Below, piece by piece: positions 24,806-34,060 of a stretch of 64,000 nt of DNA. The notes below the pieces were generated by a model. It ran no database searches and was not told where the DNA came from. It saw only the letters and a list, made by a program, of their open reading frames with translations. The translations under genes and the position numbers were made by a program. Source of the DNA: Solirubrobacter ginsenosidimutans (GTDB lineage Bacteria > Actinomycetota > Thermoleophilia > Solirubrobacterales > Solirubrobacteraceae); NCBI RefSeq assembly GCF_027587205.1, contig NZ_JAPDOD010000038.1, positions 25,120 to 89,119 on the forward strand. Direction: 5' to 3'. Within the stretch, counting starts at the first letter, position 1; each line of letters begins with the position of its first letter.

Positions 24806-25885
24806 TCAGTTCTCCTTCTTGTACAGGGGCTTTTCGCGAACCTCGGCGGAGCGCGTCCTGCCGCGGACGTCGATCTCGAAGGCGGTTCCGGGCTCGGCCT
24901 TGTCCACGGGGACATAGGCCATGCCGATGCCGATGTTCAGGCTGGGGCTCAGGGTGCCGGACGTGACCTCGCCGCCGCCGATGATGCCGTTGCCCTGGCG
25001 GGCGATGCCGGGGCCGGTGATCACGAACGGGACGAGCTTCTCGGAGGGACCGTTGGCGCGGGCGACCTTGATCGCCTCGGCGCCGATGAAGCCGGTGTCC
25101 TCCTTCACGCACCAGCCCAGACCCGCCTCGATCGGCCCGCGGGTCTCCATCAGGTCGTTGCCGTAGAGGTGGAAGCAGACCTCCAGGCGCAGCGTGTCGC
25201 GCGCGCCGAGGCCGGCGGGCTTGGCGCCCGCGGCGACCACCGCGTCCCAGACCTTGGGCGCGTCGCCCGGGGCGACCAGGAGCTCGACCCCGTCCTCGCC
25301 GGTGTAACCCGTCCCGCACACGAGGACGTCCTTCGCGCCCGCGACGGTCAGCGTCGCCGTCTTGAAGCGCTTGGGCAGCTCGCCCTCGGTGAGGCCCGCG
25401 ACGATCGTTCTGGCCTCAGGCCCCTGGACGGCGAGCATCGCGTAGTCGTGCAGGCGGTCGATGAGCGTCACGTCGAAGCCCTCGGAGTGGTTCTGGAACC
25501 ACGCGAGGTCCTTCTCGTGGTTGGCCGCGTTGGTGACCGTCAGGTACCGATACGGCGAGAGGCGGTAGGTGAACAGGTCGTCCAGGACGCCCCCGTCCTC
25601 CTTGGTCAGCACGCTGTACTGCGCGCCGCCGTCGGTGAGCTTGGAGACGTCGTTGGAGAGGATCCGCTGCAGGAACCGCTCCGCGTCCGGCCCGGTGGTC
25701 TCGATCTCGCCCATGTGCGAGACGTCGAAGATCCCCGCGTGGCCGCGGACGTTGAGGTGCTCCTCCTTGATGCCCGCGTACTGCACCGGCATCTCCCAGC
25801 CGGCGAACGGGACGAGCTTCGCCCCCGCGGCGACATGCTGGTCGTATAGCGGGGTCCGCTTGAGCGTCTCTGTACCTACGGCCAT
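24806..25885 (-). CDS. gcvT: Aminomethyltransferase (glycine cleavage T protein)
   Basis: Transfers the methylene group from aminomethyl-GcvH to tetrahydrofolate, releasing ammonia; 359 residues. It shows LVPFAGWEMPVQYAGIKEEH, HAGIFDVSHMGEI, DDLFTYRLSPYRYLTV, GYTGEDGVELLV and DTLRLEVCFHLYGND in the folate-binding domain, and the late GGEVTSGTLSPSLNIGIGMAYV barrel (both shown in part). It is the first gene of gcvT-H-PA-PB. Only 75 bases separate its ATG from the divergent secreted-protein gene, too short for a glycine riboswitch, so regulation must act through that compact promoter region. Confidence 0.95.
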   Translation of the reverse strand: MAVGTETLKRTPLYDQHVAAGAKLVPFAGWEMPVQYAGIKEEHLNVRGHAGIFDVSHMGEIETTGPDAERFLQRILSNDVSKLTDGGAQYSVLTKEDGGVLDDLFTYRLSPYRYLTVTNAANHEKDLAWFQNHSEGFDVTLIDRLHDYAMLAVQGPEARTIVAGLTEGELPKRFKTATLTVAGAKDVLVCGTGYTGEDGVELLVAPGDAPKVWDAVVAAGAKPAGLGARDTLRLEVCFHLYGNDLMETRGPIEAGLGWCVKEDTGFIGAEAIKVARANGPSEKLVPFVITGPGIARQGNGIIGGGEVTSGTLSPSLNIGIGMAYVPVDKAEPGTAFEIDVRGRTRSAEVREKPLYKKEN

Positions 25886-25960
25886 GGGGCCGGGACCCTA
25901 GCGCGAGTGGTCCGGTGTGCGTAATGCAACTATTCTGCGCCGCCAGTGTTGGCCGGATTG

Positions 25961-27844
25961 ATGCGCAAGGACGCCGCGTTGCTGGTGGCGACGATCGTCG
26001 GACTGCTGGCCTTGCCGGCGGCCTCTGCGCGGGCAGGAACGTACGACGTCGTGGCGTGCAACACGGTCGGCGGCGACGGCGGCGGCATCAATCGTGCATG
26101 GACCGTTGAGCCGTACAACCGGGCAGGGAAGTCAACGCCGCCGGCATCGGCGTTCTCGATACCGCCGCTGGAGCGTTGCTCGACGCCGGCCGGCCTGACG
26201 ATGGGCTCCGCCGCGGTCGCGCCGACCAATGTCCGCGTCGACGACGGCGCGGCGTTCGTCTTCCATGCGCCTGCCGACGCGACGGTCAAGGACGTCACCT
26301 TCTGGCGCTTCACGCAGTCGCGCGCGACGAGCGCCGCCGTCGGCGCCCCGTACTGGGTATCGGTCGCGCGGGCGGGAACGTCTGCAGGCGGTGCCGTGGT
26401 GCTCGGCGGCACCTCGGGACCCGACTATTGCTCGGGCGCAACCTTGATCTATCCGGCCTATTGCGGCCGAGGGGTCAACGGCTTCGGAACGGGCAGTGTC
26501 AGCTCGACCTACACCGCCGTCGGGCAGCCCGTCGTCTCCCTCGGCATCGAGTGTGCGGCGGCCGCGACCACCGCGACCTGCCCGACCGCGAACGCTGACG
26601 GCCCGCACGCCGGCGTGCAGTTTCAGGGTGCCAAGGTCACGGTCGAGGACACAGTCGCACCCGAGCTGGCCCTCTCGAGCCCGCTCGACGGCTGGCGACG
26701 TCCCACCGATGCGTTCACCGCCACGGGCACAGACGCCAGCGGCATTCGCCTCACCCGCATGATCCTCGATGGCGCGGAGCGGGTGTCCCAAGCCGCTGAG
26801 TGCGACTACCACCTCCCCGCCCCGTGCCCGACGCAGTCCGCTCTGGCGTACGACCTCACGGGCGTCATCGATGGTCGCCATGCGCTCACGACGATCGTGC
26901 AGGACACTGCCGGGAACGTCACCCGCGCGGACCGCACCGTCGATGTCGATGGGACGCCTCCGGTGATCGCCGAGGCTCCGGTGAGCGGGCGGACGATCAC
27001 GGCGCTGCTCTCGGATGCGTCGTCCGGCGTCGCCGGCGGGACGATCGAGATCCGCGGCAAGCGCGACGCGCCGTTCCTCGCGCTTCCGACGACGCTGCGC
27101 GGCGGCAAGCTGGTTGCCACGGTGCCGAAATCGGTGAAGGGCAGCTACGGCATCCGCGTGTCGGCGACGGACAACGCCGGCAACGCGATCGCGTCGCTCG
27201 TGACCTCGATGAGCCTGAGCACCCGCATCGGGAGCGGGCACGCGCGCAAGGTCCAGGACGCCCGCGCGACCGTCGGCTACGGCCGCGCGGTCACCGTCCT
27301 CGGCCGGCTCACGTCCACCGACGGCGCTCCGGTCGCGGGTCAGCCGATCGTGCTCAACGGCATTCAGCACCGCGCCGGCGCGACCTCGTCGCAGGTGGCG
27401 ACCGCGACCACCGACGCCGACGGCCGCTTCTCGGTGACGCTCCCGGCCGGCCCGAGCCAGCGGCTGACCGTCGTCTATCCGGGTGCGGCGGGGATGCTCA
27501 CCCGCACCCGCGAGGTCGCACTCCGCGTCCCGGCCAGCGCGACGATCCGCGCGTCGAAGGTCCGGCTCTCCGGCGCCGGCTCGGTCCGCTTCTCCGGTCG
27601 CCTGCGCATGCTCGGCACCTCGCTGCCGCCCGGCGGCAAGATCGTCGACCTCCAGGCTTCCCAGAACGGCCGCTGGACGACGGTCGACGCCGTCCGCGCC
27701 AGCGGTCGCGACGGCGCCTGGCACGCCGTCGCCCACTTCCGCGGCAACGCGGGCCGCTTCCCGATCCGCCTGCGCATCCGCCGCGAAGCGTTGTTCCCGT
27801 ATGAGCTCGGGTACTCCGCCTCCGTGGTCATCACCGTCCGCTGA
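25961..27844 (+). CDS. Large secreted protein, GTYDVVAC family, copy 1
   Basis: Exported protein of 627 residues; no enzyme motif seen. The signal peptide (LLVATIVGLLALPAASARA) ends near residue 30 and the mature protein starts GTYDVVACN. The N-terminal 210 residues are Cys-containing and beta-rich, like lectin or glycan-binding sandwiches. Next come Ig-like repeats: SPLDGWRRPTDAFTATGTD, DGRHALTTIVQDTAGN and ITALLSDASSGVAGGTI. A C-terminal part has a carboxypeptidase-regulatory-like segment (RLTSTDGAPVAGQPIVLNG) and ends in FPIRLRIRREALFPYELGYS. ATG 25961 is preferred to GTG 25946 or TTG 25958 because the basic signal-peptide start follows. A paralogue lies directly downstream. Surface or envelope-associated binding is a guess. 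Confidence 0.82.
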   Translation: MRKDAALLVATIVGLLALPAASARAGTYDVVACNTVGGDGGGINRAWTVEPYNRAGKSTPPASAFSIPPLERCSTPAGLTMGSAAVAPTNVRVDDGAAFVFHAPADATVKDVTFWRFTQSRATSAAVGAPYWVSVARAGTSAGGAVVLGGTSGPDYCSGATLIYPAYCGRGVNGFGTGSVSSTYTAVGQPVVSLGIECAAAATTATCPTANADGPHAGVQFQGAKVTVEDTVAPELALSSPLDGWRRPTDAFTATGTDASGIRLTRMILDGAERVSQAAECDYHLPAPCPTQSALAYDLTGVIDGRHALTTIVQDTAGNVTRADRTVDVDGTPPVIAEAPVSGRTITALLSDASSGVAGGTIEIRGKRDAPFLALPTTLRGGKLVATVPKSVKGSYGIRVSATDNAGNAIASLVTSMSLSTRIGSGHARKVQDARATVGYGRAVTVLGRLTSTDGAPVAGQPIVLNGIQHRAGATSSQVATATTDADGRFSVTLPAGPSQRLTVVYPGAAGMLTRTREVALRVPASATIRASKVRLSGAGSVRFSGRLRMLGTSLPPGGKIVDLQASQNGRWTTVDAVRASGRDGAWHAVAHFRGNAGRFPIRLRIRREALFPYELGYSASVVITVR

Positions 27845-27875
27845 ACCGCGGGCGAAGCGGGTACTTCGCTCGCAC

Positions 27876-29705
27876 GTGCGCAGGACCTTGACCTTCATCT
27901 TCGTCGTCATGGCGCTCTTCGCGCTCGCGCCTGCGCGGGCGGAGGCGGGTACGTATGACGTGGTCGCCTGCAACGCGCCGGGGGCGAATGGGGTCAATCA
28001 CTCGTGGACGCCGAACCTGGACTTCGCGGCCAACCTCGGGCCCCAGCCCGGTCTGGTCGCGTTCGACACCGACTGCGCCGATGGTCTCGTGGCGGTCACC
28101 GCAACCGGCCGGCAGCGGGCGAACTACCTGTCGGGAGGCTCGTTCAACTTCGTGGCGCCATCGGGGACGACGATCGTGGCGCTGCAGGCCAGTCGTTTTC
28201 TCCACGGCGAGGCGATGGCAGACGATCCCGCAACGCCGGAGCCTGACGGCGGTCGCTGGGATCTCTACCTCCAAGACGCGACCGGGTCGCTCGTGGGTGG
28301 CGTGTTCGGGAAGGAGCAGTGCAAGCCGTCACCCGGCTTTCCGTGCACGATCGGAGTTCCTTCCGGAGCGGAGACCGGCGTCATCCAGGTCGCGACGAGC
28401 TCGCTCAAATGGGGCGTGCTCTGCGGCGGAGACACGCTGCAGTTCTGCTACACGAGCAATGGGTCATCGCCGCAGGCACAATTCGTCCTCTACGGCGCGA
28501 CGGTCAAGCTTCAGGACGACTCAGCGCCCGTCGCATCGCTCGGAGGAGATCTCGTGACGTCGGACGGTTGGCGACGGCCGACGGACTCGCTGGTTTGGTC
28601 GGCCTCCGACAACGCGGGCATCCGGTCGGGACAACTCCTGGTCGACGGGGCGCCGGCGTCCAGGGCCGACTCGGCCTGCGACGCGACACGGCCGGTGCCT
28701 TGCCCCAACGTCGCGACCACGCCGATCGGTCTCGGCCCAGTCGGCGATGGGCGGCACGAGCTCAAACTCGTCGTCGATGACTCCGCCGGGAATGCGACGA
28801 CGGTGACGAAGTCGATCCAACTCGATGGCACCGCCCCGACCGTCACGCTGACGCGCGCGAGCGGGAAGACGATCACGCTGGCGGTCTCGGACGCCGCGTC
28901 CGGCGTCGCCTCCGGAACGGTCTCGGTGCGCAACTCGGTCGGTGAGCCGTTCCGCGCGCTTCCGACGACGCTGGCGAACGGCCGGTTGACCGCGAAGCTC
29001 GATCGAGGGAGCGCGGCGCGGGTCGGCATCCGGGTCAGCGTGAGTGACAATGCGGGCAATGTCACCGACGGCGAGCTGAGCGAGATGTCACTCCGCGTCG
29101 GTGGACAGGCGCTGCGGGGCGGTGCGGCGTCGATCGCGTATGGCCGGACGGCGACGTTCCGCGGCCAGATCACGACCCGAGACGGGCAGCCCCTGGGCGG
29201 GCAGGCGATCGCGGTCAACCAGACGCTCCGGACGTCCGGTGCCGTGCCGACCGTCGCCGGCACGGTCGCGACCGACGCGAAGGGCCGCTTCTCCTATCGC
29301 GCCCCCGCCGGGCCGAGCCGGCAACTGCAGTTCGCCTTCGCCGGGAGCCCTGGTCTCGCGCCGCTCGCCCGCACGGCACAGCTGCGCGTGCGCGCGTCCA
29401 GCACGATCCATGCGTCGCGGCGGACGCTCGACGGCGGCGGCCGCGTGCGCTTCTCCGGCCGTCTCGGTCTGCGTGGCGCGACGGTGCCGCGGTCGGGCAA
29501 GCTCGTCGACCTGCAGGCGTTCGACGGCGGGCGCTGGCGCACGTTCGCCACCGCACGCGCCCGCGGGTCGAAGGGCGCATGGGCGTCGACGTACCGGTTC
29601 GCCGGCCGGACCGGTCGCTACCCGATCCGCCTGCGCATCCGCCGCGAGGACGTCTTCCCGTATGACCTCGGTTACTCGAGGTCCGTCGTCGTGCGCGTCA
29701 GGTGA
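27876..29705 (+). CDS. Large secreted protein, GTYDVVAC family, copy 2
   Basis: Paralogue of the preceding gene, 609 residues, 31 bases downstream. The start is GTG 27876 (then RRTLTFIFVVMALFALAPARAEA, a signal peptide); the open frame to 27483 is a shadow. The mature protein again begins GTYDVVACN, has a beta-rich N-terminal domain with a different cysteine pattern (FGKEQCKPSPGFPC, GVLCGGDTLQFC), then the same module order: DGWRRPTDSLVWSASDNAG, DGRHELKLVVDDSAGN, ITLAVSDAASGVASGTV, ITTRDGQPLGGQAIAVN, and the near-identical end YPIRLRIRREDVFPYDLGYS. The C-terminal 400 residues are much more similar between the copies than the N-terminal domain, suggesting duplication with divergent ligand specificity. 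Confidence 0.82.
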   Translation: MRRTLTFIFVVMALFALAPARAEAGTYDVVACNAPGANGVNHSWTPNLDFAANLGPQPGLVAFDTDCADGLVAVTATGRQRANYLSGGSFNFVAPSGTTIVALQASRFLHGEAMADDPATPEPDGGRWDLYLQDATGSLVGGVFGKEQCKPSPGFPCTIGVPSGAETGVIQVATSSLKWGVLCGGDTLQFCYTSNGSSPQAQFVLYGATVKLQDDSAPVASLGGDLVTSDGWRRPTDSLVWSASDNAGIRSGQLLVDGAPASRADSACDATRPVPCPNVATTPIGLGPVGDGRHELKLVVDDSAGNATTVTKSIQLDGTAPTVTLTRASGKTITLAVSDAASGVASGTVSVRNSVGEPFRALPTTLANGRLTAKLDRGSAARVGIRVSVSDNAGNVTDGELSEMSLRVGGQALRGGAASIAYGRTATFRGQITTRDGQPLGGQAIAVNQTLRTSGAVPTVAGTVATDAKGRFSYRAPAGPSRQLQFAFAGSPGLAPLARTAQLRVRASSTIHASRRTLDGGGRVRFSGRLGLRGATVPRSGKLVDLQAFDGGRWRTFATARARGSKGAWASTYRFAGRTGRYPIRLRIRREDVFPYDLGYSRSVVVRVR

Positions 29706-30025
29706 GCGGGACTCGCCGGGTCTTCGAGGTGTGTCTCGGCGTCGCGACGCTGCTGCCGATCCCGATCTTCCTCACCTTCGTCGTCTTACTCATCGCCTCA
29801 CCGCCGGCCGACGGTGAGTTCCCGGTCGCGGCGCTCATCCTGATGCTCCTGTGGACGATGGTGAACTTTGTGCCGGCGATCATCCTCGCCGTCGACGCCA
29901 ACCAGGACCGTTCACTCAGTGACACCCAGCGCACGACCTGGACCATCCTGCTGGTCGTCTTCGGTGGATTCGTCACACCGGTCTATTACTGGACGCGACG
30001 CTGGCCGCGTGTGACTCACAGCTAG
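29702..30025 (+). CDS. Small membrane protein resembling a phospholipase D N-terminal (PLDc_N) domain
   Basis: 107 residues with three hydrophobic segments: VCLGVATLLPIPIFLTFVVLL, VAALILMLLWTMVNFVPAIIL (each shown in part of the helix) and WTILLVVFGGFVTPVYYWTRR. The last resembles the PLDc_N motif of short two-helix proteins (W-x-L-...-P-x-x-YYW) often found without a catalytic domain. The GTG start overlaps the stop of the secreted-protein gene (GTGA), so translation is coupled. The stop shares CTAG (30022-30025) with the convergent GGDEF gene. The role is unknown; placement suggests support of export or anchoring of the upstream proteins (weak inference). Confidence 0.7.
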   Translation: MSGTRRVFEVCLGVATLLPIPIFLTFVVLLIASPPADGEFPVAALILMLLWTMVNFVPAIILAVDANQDRSLSDTQRTTWTILLVVFGGFVTPVYYWTRRWPRVTHS

Positions 30026-31959
30026 GAGAGCACGAAGGGCACGGCGTGCGGTGAGGCCGTGGCGGTGAAGGCGGCGACGACCCTCGGGTCGAACCGCGTA
30101 CCCGCCCCGCGCTGCAGTTCCGCGAGCGCCTCGGTGGGTGTGCGGTCGGCGCTCATCGCTTCCAGCGCGTCAGCGACGGCGACGATGCGTGCGCCGAGGG
30201 GGATCTCCTCGCCCGCGCGGCCGTTCGGGAAGCCGCTCCCGTCCCAGCGCTCGTGGACGGCGCCGATCAGGTGCGCGGCGGGGGCGAGGGCGGGGGTCGC
30301 GGCGACCATGCGCTCGCTGGCGAGGGCGATGTCGTCGGGGCTCGAGCCCGACGGGAGCATCAGCCGGCCGGCCTCGTGCAGCTCCGCGGCGAGGCGGACG
30401 GTCTCGCGCTCGTCCTGGCCGAGGCCGAGGTGCTGCGCGGCGGAGTCGACGAGGGCGGCGACGGCGCGGGCGTGGCGGGTGGTCTCGGGGTCGCGGGCGG
30501 CGAGGACGCTCAGGAGCGCCTCCTTGACCTGGCGCGACGGCGAGGCGCGGCCCGCGTGCTTCTGGGCGTACATGCGCTGGTCGGCGATCCGCAGCGCCTC
30601 GGCCGCGTCGGTCGCCTCGCCCGGCACGGCGATCGAGCCGTAGGAGCAGCCGATCCAGAAGCCGTCGCCGTGCTCGCTCAGCGCGAGGGCGGCGCCGTCG
30701 AGCAGCTCGACCCGGTCCTGGCCGGCGTGGAGCGTGAACAGCGCGCAGAACTCGTCGCCGCCCATCCGGAAGACGGTGCCGCGGGTGCCGAGGTACTTGC
30801 GCAGGTTCGCGCCGAGGCGGGTGAGGAGGATGTCGCCCGCGGGATGGCCGAAGGTGTCGTTGTAGTGCTTGAAGCCGTCGAGGTCGAACATGGCGAGGAC
30901 GAGCGGGGAGTCGTCGCGGGCCTCGGCGAAGGCCTCGTCCAGCGCGACCGTCAGAGCGCGGCGGTTGCCGAGACCGGTCAGCGCGTCCGTCATCGCCTCG
31001 TCGCGGGACGCGCGCAGGATCCGGACGTTCTGGCGGAACGTCATCGTCAGCCGGATCATCACGAAGACGAGCGCGGCGGCGGCGAGGCCGACGGCGAGCG
31101 GGTTGAGCGAGACGAGCGAGCCGTAGACGAGCAGCTCGAGCGCGATCGCGCCGGAGGCGAGCGGCGCCGCGATCAGGCGCAGCGAGTCACCCGCGCAGCG
31201 GACGCGGCGCAGCGGCACCGGCTGCCAGGCGGCGACGGCGATCATCACCAGCCCGCCCCACCAGCCCGCGTCGAACCAGCCGCCCGCCTCGTAGACGCCC
31301 TCCGCGGTGCGCACGAGGTACATCGAGTCGGCGAACCAGAAGAGCAGGATGCCGCCGGTCAGCAGCGCCCAGGTGCGATCGACGCGCCAGCCCGTGCTCG
31401 CGAGGGCGCCCACGGCGACGGCGGCGAGGATCAGATCCGTGACCGGATAGGCCAGCGAGGTGACGACCGAGGCGACGTCGCCGGAGGCGTGGTCGAGGAC
31501 CGTCTGGAAGACGATCGCGGCGCTCAGGGCGGCGACGGCCAGCGCGGTCGCGATGCCGTCGACGAGCAGCGCCGGAGTGAACTTCGCGCGTCCGCGGACG
31601 AGGAAGATCATGCCCGCGAAGGTCGCGACCGGGAAGACGAGGTAGCCGATGTCGGCGGGCGAGGGGATCGGCGGCGCGCTCTCATCCCAGAGCACGGCCG
31701 TGTAGTAGATCTCGCCGAACGTCCAGCCGAGGACTCCGAGGCCGATCAGCAGCCACGCGGTGCGCTCGACGCGGACGGTGGCGGCGCGCAGCAGGCAGGC
31801 GCCGGCGGCGATCAGGAGCACGACGTCGTGGGCGAAGCGGGAGCTCAGCGGGCCGAGCGAGATCCCGTCGAAGCCGACCACGCGGACCTCGTGGACACCC
31901 AGCCAGACCGCGCACGCCACGAGGGCGAAGAACAGAGACCTGCGCGGCTGGACACTCAC
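30022..31959 (-). CDS. Membrane GGDEF (diguanylate cyclase) protein with degenerate HD-GYP domain
   Basis: Probable c-di-GMP signalling protein of 645 residues. About eight to nine hydrophobic segments fill residues 8-305, forming a membrane sensor without an evident extracellular domain. A GGDEF domain follows (about 318-470; TDALTGLGNRRAL, FDLDGFKHYND, intact RMGGDEF at 400-404). No RxxD inhibitory site stands at the usual place before it. The C-terminal 170 residues resemble HD-GYP (TTRHARAVAALVD, AVHERWDGSGFPNG, IPLGARIVAVADALEAM), but the metal-binding HD is replaced by HE (LHEAG). The cyclase is likely active while the phosphodiesterase half may be inactive or altered. It ends in a shared CTAG with the neighbour gene. 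Confidence 0.88.
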   Translation of the reverse strand: MSVQPRRSLFFALVACAVWLGVHEVRVVGFDGISLGPLSSRFAHDVVLLIAAGACLLRAATVRVERTAWLLIGLGVLGWTFGEIYYTAVLWDESAPPIPSPADIGYLVFPVATFAGMIFLVRGRAKFTPALLVDGIATALAVAALSAAIVFQTVLDHASGDVASVVTSLAYPVTDLILAAVAVGALASTGWRVDRTWALLTGGILLFWFADSMYLVRTAEGVYEAGGWFDAGWWGGLVMIAVAAWQPVPLRRVRCAGDSLRLIAAPLASGAIALELLVYGSLVSLNPLAVGLAAAALVFVMIRLTMTFRQNVRILRASRDEAMTDALTGLGNRRALTVALDEAFAEARDDSPLVLAMFDLDGFKHYNDTFGHPAGDILLTRLGANLRKYLGTRGTVFRMGGDEFCALFTLHAGQDRVELLDGAALALSEHGDGFWIGCSYGSIAVPGEATDAAEALRIADQRMYAQKHAGRASPSRQVKEALLSVLAARDPETTRHARAVAALVDSAAQHLGLGQDERETVRLAAELHEAGRLMLPSGSSPDDIALASERMVAATPALAPAAHLIGAVHERWDGSGFPNGRAGEEIPLGARIVAVADALEAMSADRTPTEALAELQRGAGTRFDPRVVAAFTATASPHAVPFVLS

Positions 31960-32004
31960 ACCTCCAGGTATCGGCGTATTGGACGCCGATCCTTTAGCGG
32001 TGCG

Positions 32005-33078
32005 TCAGCGAAGGAACGGCGGGATGTCGAGATCGTCGTCGCGGATGACGAGCGAATCGCGCTGGCGATCGTCGATCCGCGGGCCGCGGTCGCGCGGCGG
32101 GCGGGCCCGTTCCTCGCGGGCGGCGCGCACGCCGCCGTGGTCGAAGCCGGTGGCGATCACCGTGACGCGGATGTCGTCGCCCATCGCCTCGTCGATCACG
32201 GCGCCGAAGATGATGTTGGAGTTCGCGTCGGCGGCGGAGTGGATCAGCTCGGCGGCCTCGTTGACCTCGAACAGGCCGAGGTCGCGACCACCGGTGATGT
32301 TGAGCAGGATGCCGGTGGCGCCCTCGACGGACTCCTCCAGCAGCGGACTCGAGATCGCCTGCTTGGCGGCCTCACTCGCCCGCGACTCGCCGTTGGCGGT
32401 GCCGATGCCCATCAGCGCGGACCCGGCGTTGGCCATGATCGTGCGGACGTCGGCGAAGTCGAGGTTGATCAGGCCCGGGATCGTGATCAGGTCCGTGATG
32501 CCCTGGACGCCCTGGCGCAGGACGTTGTCGGCCTCGCGGAACGCGTCGAGGATGCTCGTGCGGCGCTCGACCATCGCGAGCAGCTTCTCGTTCGGGATCA
32601 CGATCAGCGTGTCGACCATCTCGCGCAGGCGGTCGATGCCCTCCTGCGCCTGGCGGCCGCGCTGGGAGCCCTCGAAGGAGAACGGGCGCGTGACCACACC
32701 CACGGTGAGCGCACCGATCTCGTTCTTGGCGATCTCGGCGATCACCGGCGCGGCGCCCGTACCGGTGCCGCCCCCCTCCCCTGCCGTGACGAACACCATG
32801 TCCGCGCCCTTGAGCGCCTCCTTGATGTCGTCGCGTGACTCGGCCGCCGCGCCTTGGCCGATCTGCGGGTTGGCGCCCGCGCCGAGCCCCTTGGTGAGGT
32901 TCGCGCCGATGTGCAGCTTGAGGTCCGCATCCGTCATCTGGAGCGCCTGCGCGTCCGTGTTGGCGGCAATGAACTCCACGCCGGACAGGCCGGCGTCGAT
33001 CATCCGGTTTACGGCATTGGTTCCACCGCCGCCGACGCCGACGACCTTGATGACTGCGAGATAACCGCTGGCTTCCAT
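32005..33078 (-). CDS. ftsZ: Cell division GTPase FtsZ
   Basis: Tubulin-like protein that forms the cytokinetic ring, 357 residues. It has [17 protein letters not shown], the tubulin signature [13 protein letters not shown], the T7-loop region [18 protein letters not shown] and a charged linker ([18 protein letters not shown]). It ends in the conserved tail [11 protein letters not shown], which binds division partners such as SepF or FtsW. No ftsA is present anywhere in the cluster, as expected for actinobacteria. It is the last dcw gene in the transcription direction; the next gene on the same strand is the GGDEF protein, 45 bases on. Confidence 0.96.
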   Translation of the reverse strand: MEASGYLAVIKVVGVGGGGTNAVNRMIDAGLSGVEFIAANTDAQALQMTDADLKLHIGANLTKGLGAGANPQIGQGAAAESRDDIKEALKGADMVFVTAGEGGGTGTGAAPVIAEIAKNEIGALTVGVVTRPFSFEGSQRGRQAQEGIDRLREMVDTLIVIPNEKLLAMVERRTSILDAFREADNVLRQGVQGITDLITIPGLINLDFADVRTIMANAGSALMGIGTANGESRASEAAKQAISSPLLEESVEGATGILLNITGGRDLGLFEVNEAAELIHSAADANSNIIFGAVIDEAMGDDIRVTVIATGFDHGGVRAAREERARPPRDRGPRIDDRQRDSLVIRDDDLDIPPFLR

Positions 33079-33110
33079 GAGAGATTCCGTCCGTGCCTCT
33101 AGTTAGGGTC

Positions 33111-33128
33111 GAGCGTTTTAGCACGCTC
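33111..33128 (-). other. Small hairpin between ftsQ and ftsZ
   Basis: GAGCGT (33111-33116) and ACGCTC (33123-33128) form a 6-bp stem with a six-base loop in the 145-base ftsQ-ftsZ gap. It could be a processing site, a weak attenuator or chance. The rest of the gap (33079-33223) is slightly AT-richer than its surroundings and may hold a separate ftsZ promoter, but no consensus was found. Confidence 0.35.
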
Positions 33129-33223
33129 ACTGACCGGGCGGATTACCGCAAGGTACGGGGATTTCGTTCCCAATGTCAACGAGAACGAACCGCCGCAAAG
33201 ATCGTTGCAGAATGCCAAAGTCT

Positions 33224-34024
33224 CTACCCTTGGTTGAGAGTTGGGCTATTCTGAGCCTCAGGTTGAGGGTTCGGGTTATCGGCCTCCGGGTCGATCGGCG
33301 CGAGCCCTCCTGCGGCCACCCGCCCCGGAATCCGGAGGTCCAAATAGGTGGCGCCTGCAGCGGAGCTCTCGGCGAGGACGCGTGCGGCGGCAATCCACTT
33401 CGCGCGCGCGTCAGAGGCTGAACCGAACACCAGTTCGGGGCCATTCTTAAGCGTCACGACGATGCCCTTCCCGTTGACGACGAGCGCATTCGAGCGTCGA
33501 AGGAGGACATCGGGTGCGGCGCCCGCGATCTTGAGCGCGCCAAGCGCGCGGTGGTCGGTGAGCTTCGGCCCGACCGCGCCGGCGTCGAGCGTGAGGCTCG
33601 GCAGGTCGCGCTCGGCGGTCACGCCACGCAGGACGATGCCGTCGCCCGTGACCGGGATCCGCTCCTCCCCCTTGGTCGCCAGAGCGGCCACGGGCTGACG
33701 CTCGATCACCTGGATCGAGAGCTTGTGCGGGAAGTCGGAGCGGACCTTCAGCGACTCGACCGAGGTCAGGTTCGCGGTCGCTTCCTTCAGCGCCTGCGGC
33801 TGCACGTGGAGCGTGGTCATATCGAGCCCCGCGCTCGTGAGCGCGGCCTTGACCTGCTCGCCGTCGGACGCGGTCACGCCCGTGATCTGCACGTCGCGGA
33901 CCGCGACGAGGCTGGAATCGCGCAGCCACATCCACCCGCCGCTCGCGAACGCGAGCACGAGGATGAGGCCGACGGCGAGGCGCAACAGGCGCCGGCCGCG
34001 GCGGGTGACGGTCATGGCGACCAT
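33224..34024 (-). CDS. ftsQ: Division protein FtsQ/DivIB
   Basis: Bitopic membrane protein connecting FtsL/FtsB and FtsW/FtsI at the septum, 266 residues. Basic cytoplasmic tail (TVTRRGRRLLR), a single TM (LAVGLILVLAFASGGWMWL, about 15-33), then the POTRA domain (LVAVRDVQITGVTASDGEQV) and the FtsQ beta domain (SLKVRSDFPHKLSIQVIERQPVAA, shown in part). The C-terminal 35 residues are Pro/Asn-rich and probably disordered. It lies between murC and ftsZ, the standard position. Several starts are close together (GTG/ATG in the first 4 codons). Confidence 0.9.
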   Translation of the reverse strand: MVAMTVTRRGRRLLRLAVGLILVLAFASGGWMWLRDSSLVAVRDVQITGVTASDGEQVKAALTSAGLDMTTLHVQPQALKEATANLTSVESLKVRSDFPHKLSIQVIERQPVAALATKGEERIPVTGDGIVLRGVTAERDLPSLTLDAGAVGPKLTDHRALGALKIAGAAPDVLLRRSNALVVNGKGIVVTLKNGPELVFGSASDARAKWIAAARVLAESSAAGATYLDLRIPGRVAAGGLAPIDPEADNPNPQPEAQNSPTLNQG

Positions 34025-34060
34025 TGGCGCAGAGCTTCGACCCCGTTCCGCCGGTCCCTT

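Noticed and set aside
25886..25960. Possible glycine riboswitch upstream of gcvT
   Set aside because: Only 75 bases separate the divergent genes and no paired aptamer structure is visible.
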